Shown in pieces: positions 24,442 through 33,555 of a stretch of 64,000 nucleotides of DNA. The stretch lies in contig NZ_QNRF01000007.1 of NCBI RefSeq assembly GCF_003314975.1, positions 1-64,000 on the forward strand, in the 5' to 3' direction. Numbering within the stretch: the stretch's first letter is position 1; each line of letters begins with the position of its first letter. This DNA comes from Marinomonas aquiplantarum. GTDB lineage: Bacteria; Pseudomonadota; Gammaproteobacteria; Pseudomonadales; Marinomonadaceae. The notes beneath the pieces are model-generated. The model was not told where the DNA came from, did not search any database, and saw nothing but the letters and a program-made list of their open reading frames with translations. The position numbers and the translations under genes are program-made.

Positions 24442-25419
24442 CTAGCGAAATAGGTACTGTGTAGTTTGCTGATAAGTTTCCCCTTCAGCCAGTAATATGG
24501 GGGGAAAATGAGAATGGTGAACCGCATCAGGCCAATGCTGAGGTTCAAGGGCTAAGCCTGAGTATGATGTTAACTCCACTTTGTTGATGCAGTTGTTTGC
24601 AGATAGGGCGATATGGCGACCATCGTATATTTGAAGTCCCGGTTCAGTGGTGAGCAGCTCTAGCTCTATGCCTGTCAAAGGGGCTTTAAGCGTTGCGACT
24701 GTTTGAATGGGTCTTGCGGCTAAAGACAAGCAGAAATTGGTATCGAGGCCAGGGTAATCGTCACGACCTATGGTGCGTAGATGAGAAAAGTCGAATTCAT
24801 TGCCGGCAGTGGGGGTGACTTCACCTGTCGGGATGAGGTCTTGATCGACAGGTAAGTAATGGTCTGCATGAACGCATAGTTTATGGTCCAAAATGGAACC
24901 ATGACCATCTAGATTAAAGTAGCTGTGGCCGGCTAGGTTGCATAAGGTAAGTTGGTCGCTTGAGGCTTGAATCTTCATTTCCAAGCCTTGTTCCAGTAAT
25001 TGGTAAGTGACATCAATGATGAGCTTACCAGGAAAACCCATTTCCTTGTCTTGTAGTGTTACTTGAAGTGTGACGGCGTCATCGGATTGTTTGATGATCT
25101 GCCAGTTTTTACAATCTGTACCGTTGGGCCCACCATGCAATTGGTGTGGGCTTGGTGAAGAGGGCGTAAGTTGATAAAGGTGATTCCCTATTTGCGCCTG
25201 ACTGTTGGCAATTCGATTTGCTACTCGTCCAACAATGGCGCCAAAATATCGGCATGGACCTAAGTAATCCGCAATCTGGTGAGAACCGAGCACCATGGAG
25301 TGTTGATGGCCTTTTAAATAAACCGCCTGAAGGCTGGCGCCAAGTGTTAATACATCAACGGTGATCTGGTTGTTATTAAGACGAACTGTTTGCACTTGTG
25401 ATAAGTCAGTGAGCGACAT
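24442..25419 (-). CDS. galM: galactose mutarotase (aldose 1-epimerase)
   Basis: A 325-residue enzyme interconverting alpha and beta anomers of galactose/glucose. Family marks are the TLGASLQAVYL start, NRIANSQ, HQLHGGPNGTDCKNW (first catalytic histidine), LAGHSYFNLDGHG (second histidine) and GLALEPQHWPDAVHH near the C-terminus with the catalytic glutamate. The start at 25419 gives MSLTDLSQVQ; an upstream in-frame ATG (25467) adds 16 unrelated residues. No sugar operon is adjacent, so it appears to be a lone housekeeping gene. Confidence 0.92.
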   Translation of the reverse strand: MSLTDLSQVQTVRLNNNQITVDVLTLGASLQAVYLKGHQHSMVLGSHQIADYLGPCRYFGAIVGRVANRIANSQAQIGNHLYQLTPSSPSPHQLHGGPNGTDCKNWQIIKQSDDAVTLQVTLQDKEMGFPGKLIIDVTYQLLEQGLEMKIQASSDQLTLCNLAGHSYFNLDGHGSILDHKLCVHADHYLPVDQDLIPTGEVTPTAGNEFDFSHLRTIGRDDYPGLDTNFCLSLAARPIQTVATLKAPLTGIELELLTTEPGLQIYDGRHIALSANNCINKVELTSYSGLALEPQHWPDAVHHSHFPPILLAEGETYQQTTQYLFR

Positions 25420-25601
25420 TTTTACCGTCCTTTTGGGGCAGAAAGGTGGTTTCTGCTGAGCGAACATTTGTTGTTATTGTGTTCTTTTCGGACTGATGCT
25501 TTGTGAGCAACTTCCCTAAATAAACATGAAAGGATCATTATTTACTAATCGAGTAAGAAAAGGCAAATTTGCGACGGGATCAATCGACTGTGTTGGCAGG
25601 T

Positions 25602-25637
25602 AAAAAAAGCCCACTCACAGTAGTCACTATGAGTGGG
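25602..25637 (-). terminator. terminator of hpxO
   Basis: Read leftward, CCCACTCA..TGAGTGGG is followed by C-TTTTTTT. It lies 44 bases past the hpxO stop. Confidence 0.8.
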
Positions 25638-25680
25638 AAAACAAACCAGCAAGCATACTGGGGGAGGTTATTGGGTTGAG

Positions 25681-26835
25681 CTAGGCTAATGGCCCACCGA
25701 CTATGGTATTGCGCAAGCCTTCGATGATGTTGTCACCTTTTTCTTGGCGTAGTTCATCGTACCAAGCTTGAGTTTCCTGCATGTTTTTTCCATGAGTGAC
25801 ATCACAGCGTTTACGTGCTTTTAGAACCAGATCTTTTACACGGAAACGACGTTCGGATTGATAGTCGAGCAAAGCCGCTTCAATGTCTGGGGTTTTGGCG
25901 AAGCATTGTCCCAACACTACAGCGTCTTCCAGAGCGGAGCAGCCACCTTGACCTATGTCCGGTGTGGTGCTGTGCGCCGAGTCACCCAGCAAGGCAATCT
26001 TACCTTTTACCAAGGTGTCGAACGGTTCGATGTCATGAATTTCGATGCGATTAGTGGTTTCAGGGTTGATGGCTGAGATCAGCTTTTGCACTGGCTCAGC
26101 CCAGCCTGCAAAGTATCTTGTTAAATCTTGTTTAACGGTGTTTCTGTCCTCATCAAGCCCTTTTGGTAGTGGCACATCGAAGAAGAAATAAAATCGACCG
26201 TCAGCGATTGGCATAATGGAGACGCGTTTGCCTTCGCCCACAAAGGTGGTCCATTGGTTGGCTGGGGCGATGTCTTCGTCTATGTCTACCAAACCATTCC
26301 AATTAACATAACCCGCATAACGACGTTCGGTTTCATAACCTAAGACATGAGCGCGTACTTTTGAGTGCGTACCGTCGGCAGCAATGATGAAGTCGCCTGA
26401 TGCTTGTGTACCATCAGTGAAGTAGGCTGTTACGCCATCCACTGATTGTTCAACGGATTCAATGCGTTTACCAAATTGAATTTTCTCTTTGCCCCACCAA
26501 TCGATCATTTGGCTTTGTAGGTCGGCACGAGACACAGGACAGGGACGTTCTCCGACCGCTTCAACTAATGGCGTTAAACTAAATTGCGTCATGACCGTGC
26601 CAGTTAGACCATCCTGGTAGGCTAAATAATGCATTGGCCCACCCAGTTGATCCATAATGTGGCCCATGCCGAGATGGTTCATGCACTTGACGCCATTTGA
26701 CCAAATAGACAGCGCGGCTCCGACTGGCTTTATTTCTTTTACGGCTTCAAAGATGTCACATTCAATTCCTTGTTGTTTAAGAGCCGCTGCAGCAGACATA
26801 CCGCCGATACCTGCGCCAATGATCAATGCTTTCAT
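25681..26835 (-). CDS. hpxO: FAD-dependent urate hydroxylase
   Basis: A 384-residue flavoprotein monooxygenase. The N-terminal GAGIGGMSAAAALKQQGI binds FAD, DG-type motif is IIAADGTHSKVRAHVLG, and the GD motif is LLGDSAHSTTPDIGQGGCSALEDAVVL. Length and details (SRADLQSQMIDWWG, VNWNGLVDID) match HpxO, which oxidises urate to 5-hydroxyisourate with NADH. With uraH and uraD nearby it completes the route from urate to S-allantoin. It is separated from uraH by 280 bases with its own terminator on each side, so the two are separately transcribed. Confidence 0.93.
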   Translation of the reverse strand: MKALIIGAGIGGMSAAAALKQQGIECDIFEAVKEIKPVGAALSIWSNGVKCMNHLGMGHIMDQLGGPMHYLAYQDGLTGTVMTQFSLTPLVEAVGERPCPVSRADLQSQMIDWWGKEKIQFGKRIESVEQSVDGVTAYFTDGTQASGDFIIAADGTHSKVRAHVLGYETERRYAGYVNWNGLVDIDEDIAPANQWTTFVGEGKRVSIMPIADGRFYFFFDVPLPKGLDEDRNTVKQDLTRYFAGWAEPVQKLISAINPETTNRIEIHDIEPFDTLVKGKIALLGDSAHSTTPDIGQGGCSALEDAVVLGQCFAKTPDIEAALLDYQSERRFRVKDLVLKARKRCDVTHGKNMQETQAWYDELRQEKGDNIIEGLRNTIVGGPLA

Positions 26836-27006
26836 CTTGTTATTACCTCATTGCTAAATACAGATGTTGATTCTTTGTCTGATTTGAATCGCTTATTGCT
26901 ATCTTTAGTCGCAATAAATGTGCCACGAAACAAATGATCCCAAAAAATAATTTGTGAAACCTTTGTTTTATTGGCTTTGAGAGAAAGCATTTGTTGAACA
27001 GATGGA

Positions 27007-27034
27007 CAAAAAAATGACTCACCAGAGTGAGCCA
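27007..27034 (-). terminator. terminator of uraH
   Basis: Read leftward, TGGCTCAC-TCTG-GTGAGTCA is followed by TTTTTTTG. It lies 82 bases past the uraH stop. Confidence 0.8.
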
Positions 27035-27115
27035 TTTTATGTAGAAAGGGGAAAGTACTGAGTTAACTTGGTGCGAATGCCTTTTCTTGGTGCGATTAGG
27101 CAACGATTAATGGCA

Positions 27116-27472
27116 CTAACTACCGCGATAGGTACTGTATGAATAAGGCGAAACCAGTAAAGGAATGTGATAGTGCGAAGACTCATTACTGATGCCAAAG
27201 CGAATATTAACGATGTTTAAAAAACTTGGGCTAGGTAATGGAACGCCTTGCTGTAAGAAATATTCTTCTATGGCAAATTCCAGTTCATACACTCCGCAAA
27301 CAAAGTCTTGCTTGTCTAGCAGAGGGGCGTCGCAGCGACCGTCTTCGTTGGATATCGTAGAATGAATCAGTTCTTTTTGACCATGACTGTCATGTCGAAA
27401 TAATTGTATTTTGACTCCAGCTGCCGCTATGCCTTTTGTGGTGTCTAGAATGTGTGTTGTGAGATAACCCAT
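27116..27472 (-). CDS. uraH: 5-hydroxyisourate hydrolase
   Basis: A 118-residue transthyretin-related protein with the HIldT-KG start (LTTHILDTTKGIAAAGVKIQLF), the middle arginine segment DGRCDAPLL, and the diagnostic C-terminal tetrapeptide YRGS. It hydrolyses 5-hydroxyisourate to OHCU. It is divergent from uraD with 185 bases between the starts. GAGG precedes the ATG. Assignment is secure. Confidence 0.96.
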   Translation of the reverse strand: MGYLTTHILDTTKGIAAAGVKIQLFRHDSHGQKELIHSTISNEDGRCDAPLLDKQDFVCGVYELEFAIEEYFLQQGVPLPSPSFLNIVNIRFGISNESSHYHIPLLVSPYSYSTYRGS

Positions 27473-27657
27473 TTTGTATCCTCAATAAAGTTCAATAGGT
27501 GAAGTTAGCCTATTTTTTGCAGATTAAACGTCCATTAGTTGAAATGATGATGAAAGCATTGTTTCATAGTAGTCAATAAATGTGCCATATGTTTTATGGT
27601 TTTTAAACGATGTTCCTATCACGTCTTGTTTGTGTGGTGGGTGGTTGGAGAAATGAA

Positions 27658-28179
27658 ATGTCTAAGCGAGAAGCCGTGCTAACGACCACAGATGAAATGG
27701 AATTCGTAACACTACTGGGTAGTATTTATGAGCATTCCCCTTGGGTTGCGGAACAGCTTTGGCGACTTAAATCACAGCACCCAATTGGTTCTTACGATGA
27801 GATGTCGAAAATTCAGCAGGCGATGCGAGACATTGTAGATGCGAGTACTGAAGAGGAGAAATTAATCTTACTCAGAGCGCATCCGGATCTCGCAGGTAAA
27901 GCAGCACTTTCAGGTGAGCTGACTGATGCGTCTAAATCGGAACAAGCTGGCGCAGGGTTAGATCAATGCAGTGAAGATGAACTCGCTCACTTTTTACAAT
28001 TGAATGATGCCTATCGCAGCAAATTTGGTTTTCCTTTTATTATGGCGGTAAAAGGGGCGACGAAAGCACAAATTCTGGCTGGGTTTATGGAAAGAAGTCC
28101 AAATGATTGGCAGACCGAATTTGATCGAGCCATACAAGAAGTTCATAAGATAGCAGGGTTTCGATTAGCTGAGTTTTAA
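27658..28179 (+). CDS. uraD: 2-oxo-4-hydroxy-4-carboxy-5-ureidoimidazoline decarboxylase
   Basis: A 173-residue enzyme that decarboxylates OHCU to S-allantoin. The catalytic histidine lies in RAHPDLAGKAALSGELT (about residues 77-92), with the following family motif SEQAGAGLDQCSEDELAHFLQLNDAYRSKFGFPFIMAVKG and the C-terminal helix. The ATG at 27658 has GGAG nine bases upstream; an upstream in-frame ATG at 27610 adds 16 residues without support. It completes the urate pathway with hpxO and uraH. Confidence 0.95.
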   Translation: MSKREAVLTTTDEMEFVTLLGSIYEHSPWVAEQLWRLKSQHPIGSYDEMSKIQQAMRDIVDASTEEEKLILLRAHPDLAGKAALSGELTDASKSEQAGAGLDQCSEDELAHFLQLNDAYRSKFGFPFIMAVKGATKAQILAGFMERSPNDWQTEFDRAIQEVHKIAGFRLAEF

Positions 28180-28198
28180 GCCTTCTTTGTACGGCAAT

Positions 28199-28231
28199 AA
28201 GCTCACTTATTTATCTGCAATAAGTGAGCTT
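28199..28231. other. perfect hairpin between convergent genes
   Basis: AAGCTCACTTAT and ATAAGTGAGCTT form a 12-bp stem with a 9-base loop but no T-tract on either side. It is probably a shared 3'-end structure of uraD and the convergent gene. Confidence 0.55.
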
Positions 28232-28253
28232 GGGGATACAATGAGCATTCTGG

Positions 28254-28892
28254 CTATTTTTTAGGAAAGAGTCGAACGACAACGTGTTCAAACCCATTGG
28301 CTATAATTTTGCGTTTTGCCGCATCGCCTGTTTCTGTCCAAGTCATTAACTCACCTTGTTTGTCGATGTACACATAGTGCTGAATTTGGTCTTTCTGTGG
28401 GCCGGCACCTTGCGCTTTCATGATGCCATAAATCCCTTCACCCAGATGCTTATTGGTATTGCTCCAAAGCTCATCGATAGTGGGGTATCGATTGAATATT
28501 TGGATCATCATTGGAAGGCGGTACTTACGGTCTAGGTAGTCGCAGATGGCTTCTGGAACCAAGGCAAAACCAGGTCGTTTTGTCCAATTCCAGTGGGTTT
28601 CAAGTAATAACTGGTCGAGCGTGATGTTACTGTATTCACCACCAAAGTCTCCTGTAAAATGGAGAGATTGTTTCAGTGCGGTTGCTACTTTATCCGAGCC
28701 AACTAAATGATCGTGCTCGATCTGTGTTCTGAGCCAATGTTCCGCAAAATTAGTGCTACTGCCATAGAGTCGTTCGAAGTCCTCCAGTGTCATTTTGTTG
28801 TTGTCGATCAATAACTGAATCATGTGCGTGAAACCACAGATTCCCTTACCGTCCTGAGAGATTTGTGATTTGTCTGTAAAATTCCTGCCCAT
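28254..28892 (-). CDS. uncharacterised cytoplasmic protein
   Basis: A 212-residue soluble protein that I do not recognise. It is rich in aromatic residues (FAEHWLRTQIEHDH, LLLETHWNWTKRPGFALVPEAICDYL) and has a small beta-rich C-terminus (YVYIDKQGELMTWTETGD). There is no signal peptide and no cysteine pattern. The start at 28892 is chosen because GGAG lies eight bases before it; the longer frame from 28919 lacks a ribosome site. It is convergent with uraD, and there is no sign that it belongs to purine catabolism. Confidence 0.75.
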   Translation of the reverse strand: MGRNFTDKSQISQDGKGICGFTHMIQLLIDNNKMTLEDFERLYGSSTNFAEHWLRTQIEHDHLVGSDKVATALKQSLHFTGDFGGEYSNITLDQLLLETHWNWTKRPGFALVPEAICDYLDRKYRLPMMIQIFNRYPTIDELWSNTNKHLGEGIYGIMKAQGAGPQKDQIQHYVYIDKQGELMTWTETGDAAKRKIIANGFEHVVVRLFPKK

Positions 28893-29109
28893 AAATATTC
28901 TCCAAAATTGCTTTGTCATGATGTCTTTATATTGTCTAGCGAATGACGAGTGTTCTCTTGGTTAAATTCAGGGGAATTGCGGTGCAATTAGCGGTCAAAA
29001 AAGCCGGTTGAATGTGACGTGATTAAGGGGCAGCTTTGTTTGGAAAGGCTTAAAAATGAGACGAGAAGTGTTAATTTGAGTATGGCAATGTGATGAGATG
29101 CGAGAATAT

Positions 29110-29139
29110 AAAAAGGCCAGCTTGTGGGCTGGCCTTTTT
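29110..29139. terminator. bidirectional terminator
   Basis: AAAAAGGCCAGC and GCTGGCCTTTTT form a perfect stem with A- and T-tracts on the two sides. It serves the leftward secreted-protein gene at 29178. Confidence 0.9.
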
Positions 29140-29177
29140 ATTCATAACCTATTTTAGGACGACACATAAAGAGTGGC

Positions 29178-29504
29178 TTATTGTGCTGCAACTTCTTCTT
29201 TCATGTCTTCCACTAAATCACAAGACCAGCCCCAGCCGATTTGTTTTCCGACAAATTCAGCGGCTTTGTTTTCACAATATCCCGCTTTGTTTTTAGCGTT
29301 CCATAGTGTTTTCGTGTTTCCTGCTTTAGTGTACTGAACCTCACAAGGTAGGCGATTACCTTCAGGGTAAACCACTTCAATTACGCGATTTTCATTACCA
29401 TGTACACATAAGGTTTTTCTGTTTTCGATGGCGTTTGCAGACGTCGCAAGGCCAGCTAAAACAAAGGTCAGTCCAAAAGCTAAAGACTTATGCAATTTAG
29501 TCAC
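29178..29504 (-). CDS. small secreted protein
   Basis: A 108-residue protein with a signal peptide (residues 1-25, GLTFVLAGLATSANA cleavage). The mature part of about 83 residues has four cysteines (TLCVHG, LPCEVQY, GYCENK, WSCDLV), which could form two disulfides in the periplasm. The start is GTG, supported by GAAAGGA nine bases upstream. It is a single-gene unit with a strong terminator. The family is not recognised by name; periplasmic location is well supported. Confidence 0.82.
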   Translation of the reverse strand: MTKLHKSLAFGLTFVLAGLATSANAIENRKTLCVHGNENRVIEVVYPEGNRLPCEVQYTKAGNTKTLWNAKNKAGYCENKAAEFVGKQIGWGWSCDLVEDMKEEVAAQ

Positions 29505-29684
29505 AGCGAATTCCTTTCAAATATCATATTGGGTTTGGGGATAGCTTGATCAATCATTTCCAGTAAAGGTAAATGATTTGTAAATAAATGTAACTGATTG
29601 TTATGGCGGGATCAATGTAAAATCTTTACAGAAGAAATAAGTAACAATTCGCGCTGTGTCGAATTGCTACTTATCGTTTGTGTT

Positions 29685-29896
29685 TCATGAGACGTGTTGT
29701 GCTTGTTCTACAGCGTCCTGGCGAATTTCTTCAAACTTATTGAATGCCTGAGCCACTTTTTGTGTTTCTGATAAAGAGAGGGAAATAGAGGTGTGACATT
29801 GTCTAAAAACGCTGTTATGCCTTTTGGTAGCGGTAATTGTCCTGCTGTAAGACTGACTTCGTAGTTAGCGCCAGCGGAAGGCAGCGCATTAGACTC
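29685..29896 (-). pseudogene. possible frameshifted gene remnant
   Basis: Directly after the stop of the SPOR-like gene the same frame stays open: ESNALPSAGANYEVSLTAGQ and on to FLDNV. A one-base shift then opens LSLSETQKVAQAFNKFEEI through to a stop at 29685. The two pieces read like one protein C-terminus, but the family was not recognised and there is no start codon of its own. It may be the decayed tail of a longer gene or chance. Confidence 0.3.
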
Positions 29897-30322
29897 TTAA
29901 CCATTGTTTGCTGTGGCGGGCCACACACTCACAGTCGAAGCCACGCCATCGTTATGTAGTGTCTGCTTTGCTTGTTCTGCGGCGAGCTCATTGGTATAAC
30001 GACCCACCAAAATAAAGAACCATTCTTTTTGATTGTCTGTGGCTTTTATAACCTGAATTGGGGCATTGATTTGAATCGTTTGTGCTTTATCGGTTGCTTG
30101 CCCTAATGTACGGTACAAGCCCACCCGTAACGTGTATTCAGCGTTCTCTTTAGAGGGCGGAAGACGTAGGCTACTCAGGGAATAGGGAAAAATTAGAGAG
30201 TCGCCGTCCACAGTATAAAGGGTATTGTTAGCTTGTTTGCTATTGCTGTAAGTGGGTAAATAGAGAACTAAAATAATCCCCACTAGTAGAATATTGAAAT
30301 AGATGATGATGGTTTTACGCAT
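29897..30322 (-). CDS. SPOR-like inner-membrane protein flanking the T6SS (left copy)
   Basis: A 141-residue protein with one N-terminal TM (IIIYFNILLVGIILVLYL) and a periplasmic domain that reads as a SPOR-like repeat (YTLRVGLYRTLGQATDKAQTI.. then WFFILVGRYTNELAAEQAKQTL). It is clearly paralogous to the protein at 59883-60311 on the other side of the T6SS locus; shared segments include LRVGLY, DKAQTI, QKEWFFL and the closing SLWP/SVWP. SPOR domains bind denuded peptidoglycan, so a role in anchoring or placing the apparatus is conceivable. It is divergent from the tss operon. Confidence 0.8.
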   Translation of the reverse strand: MRKTIIIYFNILLVGIILVLYLPTYSNSKQANNTLYTVDGDSLIFPYSLSSLRLPPSKENAEYTLRVGLYRTLGQATDKAQTIQINAPIQVIKATDNQKEWFFILVGRYTNELAAEQAKQTLHNDGVASTVSVWPATANNG

Positions 30323-30408
30323 AGTATTTCAGCTTTAAAGTATGTTTATAAATACAACCTCCTACGATATTGAGTATAGGTACATTTCCAAATTTTGTTA
30401 GTTTATGT

Positions 30409-30445
30409 AAACAAAATTTTAGTTTACTAAAACTAAATTTGTTTT
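30409..30445. repeat. long AT-rich inverted repeat upstream of the tss operon
   Basis: AAACAAAATTTTAGTTT is followed, three bases on, by its near-complement AAACTAAATTTGTTTT. It lies between the divergent SPOR-like and tss promoters and may be a regulator site or a bent AT-rich element (IHF/H-NS). Confidence 0.5.
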
Positions 30446-30536
30446 CTAAAGCCTATTTGCTATTAGTTTTTATTATATAAAGACTATGCATTCGATGTTT
30501 TTCTAGTTTTGAAAAATATTTTAAACCCGCTTTTCT

Positions 30537-30560
30537 GGGTTGAATTTTACCCTAAAGGGT
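30537..30560. promoter_or_regulatory. enhancer-like site for the T6SS sigma-54 activator
   Basis: GGGT-N8-ACCC, continued by N4-GGGT, centred about 84 bases upstream of the -24 element. The same palindrome occurs upstream of the sigma-54 promoters at 45096, 51497 and 61784, the last also with the third GGGT. Confidence 0.65.
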
Positions 30561-30627
30561 GAACATTATTTTTCCTAAATAAATAATATTTCCTTATTAA
30601 TCAATCTCTTAAATTTTTAATTAAGGT

Positions 30628-30643
30628 TGGCATTTATTGTGCT
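30628..30643 (+). promoter_or_regulatory. sigma-54 promoter of the tss operon
   Basis: TGGCA at -24 and TGCT at -12 with the invariant GG/GC spacing of sigma-54 promoters. It lies 37 bases before the first gene of the secretion operon. Confidence 0.8.
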
Positions 30644-30679
30644 GTAGTAAAGAACCAGAAACCTTACGAGATAAGTCAG

Positions 30680-30919
30680 ATGGGCATGAAATATTATTAT
30701 CAAGCAGATGATGTCGCTCAACTCATAAAAAAGTATTTGAATGATCATCCAGACAGTGAAGACACGGTAATGGGCATCACAAACTGGTGGTTACAGAAAC
30801 AAAGAATTAACGATTCAATGGTGGCGGTTGACAAGGCTTTAAAAGCATTGGAGCGACAAGGAGAGATCAGCTCAATAACCCGTAATGATCAACTGTATTT
30901 TAGATTAACAAAGAGGTAA
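30680..30919 (+). CDS. small winged-helix-like protein, first gene of the T6SS operon
   Basis: A 79-residue protein. The sequence YYYQADDVAQLIKKYLNDHPDSEDTVMGITNWWLQKQRINDSMVAVDKALKALERQGEISSI followed by a basic strand fits a compact winged-helix or MarR-like half-domain. It starts directly behind the sigma-54 promoter and 45 bases before the sheath gene, so it is co-expressed with the T6SS. It could be a local regulator or an assembly factor; the function is not inferable. Confidence 0.7.
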   Translation: MGMKYYYQADDVAQLIKKYLNDHPDSEDTVMGITNWWLQKQRINDSMVAVDKALKALERQGEISSITRNDQLYFRLTKR

Positions 30920-30964
30920 GGGCTAAGGACCTTCTTTCTTACTTTTAAATTTGGAGATTTCGTT

Positions 30965-32905
30965 TTGGAAAGTCATCAGAAAAAAATATCCAGGGTACGG
31001 TCACCAAGGGTTCATATTACGTACGATGTGGAAATAGGAGATGCCATTGTACAAAGAGAGCTGCCTTTGATTGTGGGTGTATTAGCGGATTTGTCAGGAT
31101 CGCCTGTCGAGCCCTTGCCCCTTGTGAAAGAACGTGAATTTGTACAGATCGACCGTGACAACTTTGACGACATCATGAAGGGCTGTTTGGTCAGATTGGC
31201 CTATGTCGTGCCTAACGTGATTGAAGAAGAGGCTGAACGTCTTAATGTCGAGCTGTTCTTTAATAGTATGGCCGACTTCGAGCCGATCAGTTTGGTCAAA
31301 CAGTTGACCGTGACCAATATCCTATACGAGTCACGCAATCGCATTCGCGACATGATGGCCAAGTTGGACGGTAACGATCCATTGGACGACATCTTGACGG
31401 AAATACTTGCAGACCAAGCCATACAGCAAGAGCTGATCGACCTATTCGGCAGTGATGCCTCGACTTGGTCGAGTGTGGCCCCGTCAGAATTGGTGACACG
31501 CATGCTTGGGGAAGGGCAAATGGCCCTAGACGAAAGTCAGGTGCCTTATGCGCTGGAATTAATCGGTGAATTTGCCGCATCTATCTTACAAAATGTGCCG
31601 GACAATCCGGGGCGTTTTGCGGGCGATAGAATGACAGACAAGATCGCCTTAATTGATACCCAGCTGACCAACCAAATCAACCATGTCATGCACGCCAGTG
31701 AGTTTCAGGCGCTTGAAGCCACCTGGCGTGGACTGAACTTTTTGGTGATGAACACAGAAACTGGCTCAAGTCTAAAAATTCGTCTGTTAAACATTTCCAA
31801 AAAAGACCTGCTTAAAGACCTGCAAAAAGCCGTTGAATTTGACCAAAGCGCCTTATTTAAAAAGGTGTATGAGGAAGAATTCGGCACCCATGGTGGCGAT
31901 CCTTACTCTTTTTTGGTGGGCGACTATGAATTTGGCCGTCATCCAGAAGACATTGAGCTGCTGGAAAAACTGTCCGGAGTGGCTGCATCGGCCCATGCGC
32001 CCTTTATTTCAGCGGCCTACGCCAAACTGTTTGATATGGAAGACTTCTTTAGTCTGTCGCAACCTAGGGATCTGACCAAAATATTCGAAAGTGCCGAACT
32101 GATTAAATGGCGTAGCTTTCGAGAAAGTGACGATGCCAAATACGTCTCACTCACCCTGCCGAAAGTGCTATTGCGCTTGCCCTACGGCCCAGAAACCGTC
32201 GTTGCAGAAGGCTTTGACTTTGTTGAAGACGTGGATGGCAGTGATGCGAAAAAGTACCTCTGGGGCAATCCAGCGTTCATATTGTCACAGCGGGTCACTA
32301 ATGCCTTTGCCAAACACGGTTGGCTGGCCGCCATTCGAGGCGTTGAAGGCGGCGGCTTGGTTGAAGGCTTGCCAGCGCATACCTTCAAAACCCCTTCCGG
32401 TGACGTCAAATTGACCTGTCCAACGCAAGTGCAGATCACCGATCGACGTGAGAAAGAACTCAATGATTTAGGCTTTATGGCCATATTGCATCGCAAGGGC
32501 AGTGATAAGGCGGCGTTTTTTGGCGGCCAGACCACAGGACAACCGCAGAAATACAATACCGATGCGGCCAATGCCAATGCTCGGATTTCCACCATGCTGC
32601 CTTATGTGCTCAATGCGTCACGGTTTGCCCATTACATTAAGGTGATTATGCGGGACAAGGTGGGCAGTTTTGCAACTCGAGACAGTGTGTCTGATTACCT
32701 GAATAACTGGATCAGCAATTATGTACTGGTCGATGATTCTGCGCCGCAGGAAATGAAAGCCAGCTATCCGTTAAGGGAATCGCGTATCGATGTGTTCGAT
32801 GTGCCGGGTAAACCGGGTAGCTATCGTTCCGTGGTGTTTTTACGCCCCCATTTCCAACTAGAAGAACTCACGGCCTCCATCCGTTTGGTCGCCGAGTTAC
32901 CTTAG
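30965..32905 (+). CDS. tssBC: T6SS sheath protein, natural TssB-TssC fusion
   Basis: A 646-residue protein. Residues 1 to about 160 are a complete TssB/Vip[38 protein letters not shown], then VDxDNFDD-like region and [16 protein letters not shown]. From about residue 165 onward it is TssC/Vip[44 protein letters not shown] segment, [27 protein letters not shown] at the end. The two subunits normally come from separate genes of about 165 and 495 residues; here one uninterrupted frame covers both. The start is TTG with GGAG nine bases upstream. It forms the contractile sheath around the Hcp tube. Confidence 0.93.
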   Translation: MESHQKKISRVRSPRVHITYDVEIGDAIVQRELPLIVGVLADLSGSPVEPLPLVKEREFVQIDRDNFDDIMKGCLVRLAYVVPNVIEEEAERLNVELFFNSMADFEPISLVKQLTVTNILYESRNRIRDMMAKLDGNDPLDDILTEILADQAIQQELIDLFGSDASTWSSVAPSELVTRMLGEGQMALDESQVPYALELIGEFAASILQNVPDNPGRFAGDRMTDKIALIDTQLTNQINHVMHASEFQALEATWRGLNFLVMNTETGSSLKIRLLNISKKDLLKDLQKAVEFDQSALFKKVYEEEFGTHGGDPYSFLVGDYEFGRHPEDIELLEKLSGVAASAHAPFISAAYAKLFDMEDFFSLSQPRDLTKIFESAELIKWRSFRESDDAKYVSLTLPKVLLRLPYGPETVVAEGFDFVEDVDGSDAKKYLWGNPAFILSQRVTNAFAKHGWLAAIRGVEGGGLVEGLPAHTFKTPSGDVKLTCPTQVQITDRREKELNDLGFMAILHRKGSDKAAFFGGQTTGQPQKYNTDAANANARISTMLPYVLNASRFAHYIKVIMRDKVGSFATRDSVSDYLNNWISNYVLVDDSAPQEMKASYPLRESRIDVFDVPGKPGSYRSVVFLRPHFQLEELTASIRLVAELP

Positions 32906-32933
32906 CGAATGATGACATAAGAGGTAAATAACG

Positions 32934-33542
32934 ATGGATCTAATATTAATGCAATTTGGCGTAGATGGGATTACATCTGGACAGCCAAATGCCGACGGTA
33001 CTGGCATTGGTACCATGATAGACGGTGAGGCAGGGGAGCCAAACTGGCTTGGTGTAACCGCCAAATTTGGGAGCCTGACTTTTCAAGGTGATAAGTGCAT
33101 TGAGTTGGTGTCGATTAATCAGGGGATTAAGCAGCAGGTGACAACTGATGTGAGTAATAACGCACGTACCTCCGGGCGTCCTGTTATTACCGACTTTACT
33201 TGTGTGAAGTACACGGATTACACCTCGCCGAAAATGTACGACTATTGCTTAAGAGCGCTCACCTTAGACAATGTGAATGATGCACCGACCATCTTATGGG
33301 TGTTACGTAACTCTGGTGATCAATTGAATGCCATTATGGCTATTGAGCTGCGTTTAACCTTGATCAGTGAAATCCATTTTCAATCGCACCCGAATGACAT
33401 GCCTACCGAGCAATTTAAACTCAATTTTACGGAAATTGGTTGGTTACATCAGGTTCAGGGTGCATCAGTGAACAATGGTGGTTTCTCTGCGACGGCTTGG
33501 AGCATTGCGAAAAACCGTCCAATACCAGCTGCGGGTAATTAA
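32934..33542 (+). CDS. hcp: T6SS inner-tube protein Hcp (TssD)
   Basis: A 202-residue Hcp-superfamily protein. Landmarks are IELVSINQGIKQQVTTDVSNNARTSGRPVITDFTCVKYTDYTSPKMYDYCLRA and FQSHPNDMPTEQFKLNFTEIGWLH. It is longer than the usual 160-170 residues because of an N-terminal insertion around residues 15-45. Hexameric rings stack into the tube propelled by the sheath. It directly follows the sheath gene (28-base gap, GAGGT ribosome site), so it shares the same transcript. Confidence 0.93.
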   Translation: MDLILMQFGVDGITSGQPNADGTGIGTMIDGEAGEPNWLGVTAKFGSLTFQGDKCIELVSINQGIKQQVTTDVSNNARTSGRPVITDFTCVKYTDYTSPKMYDYCLRALTLDNVNDAPTILWVLRNSGDQLNAIMAIELRLTLISEIHFQSHPNDMPTEQFKLNFTEIGWLHQVQGASVNNGGFSATAWSIAKNRPIPAAGN

Positions 33543-33555
33543 TGAGGAGAAGCCT

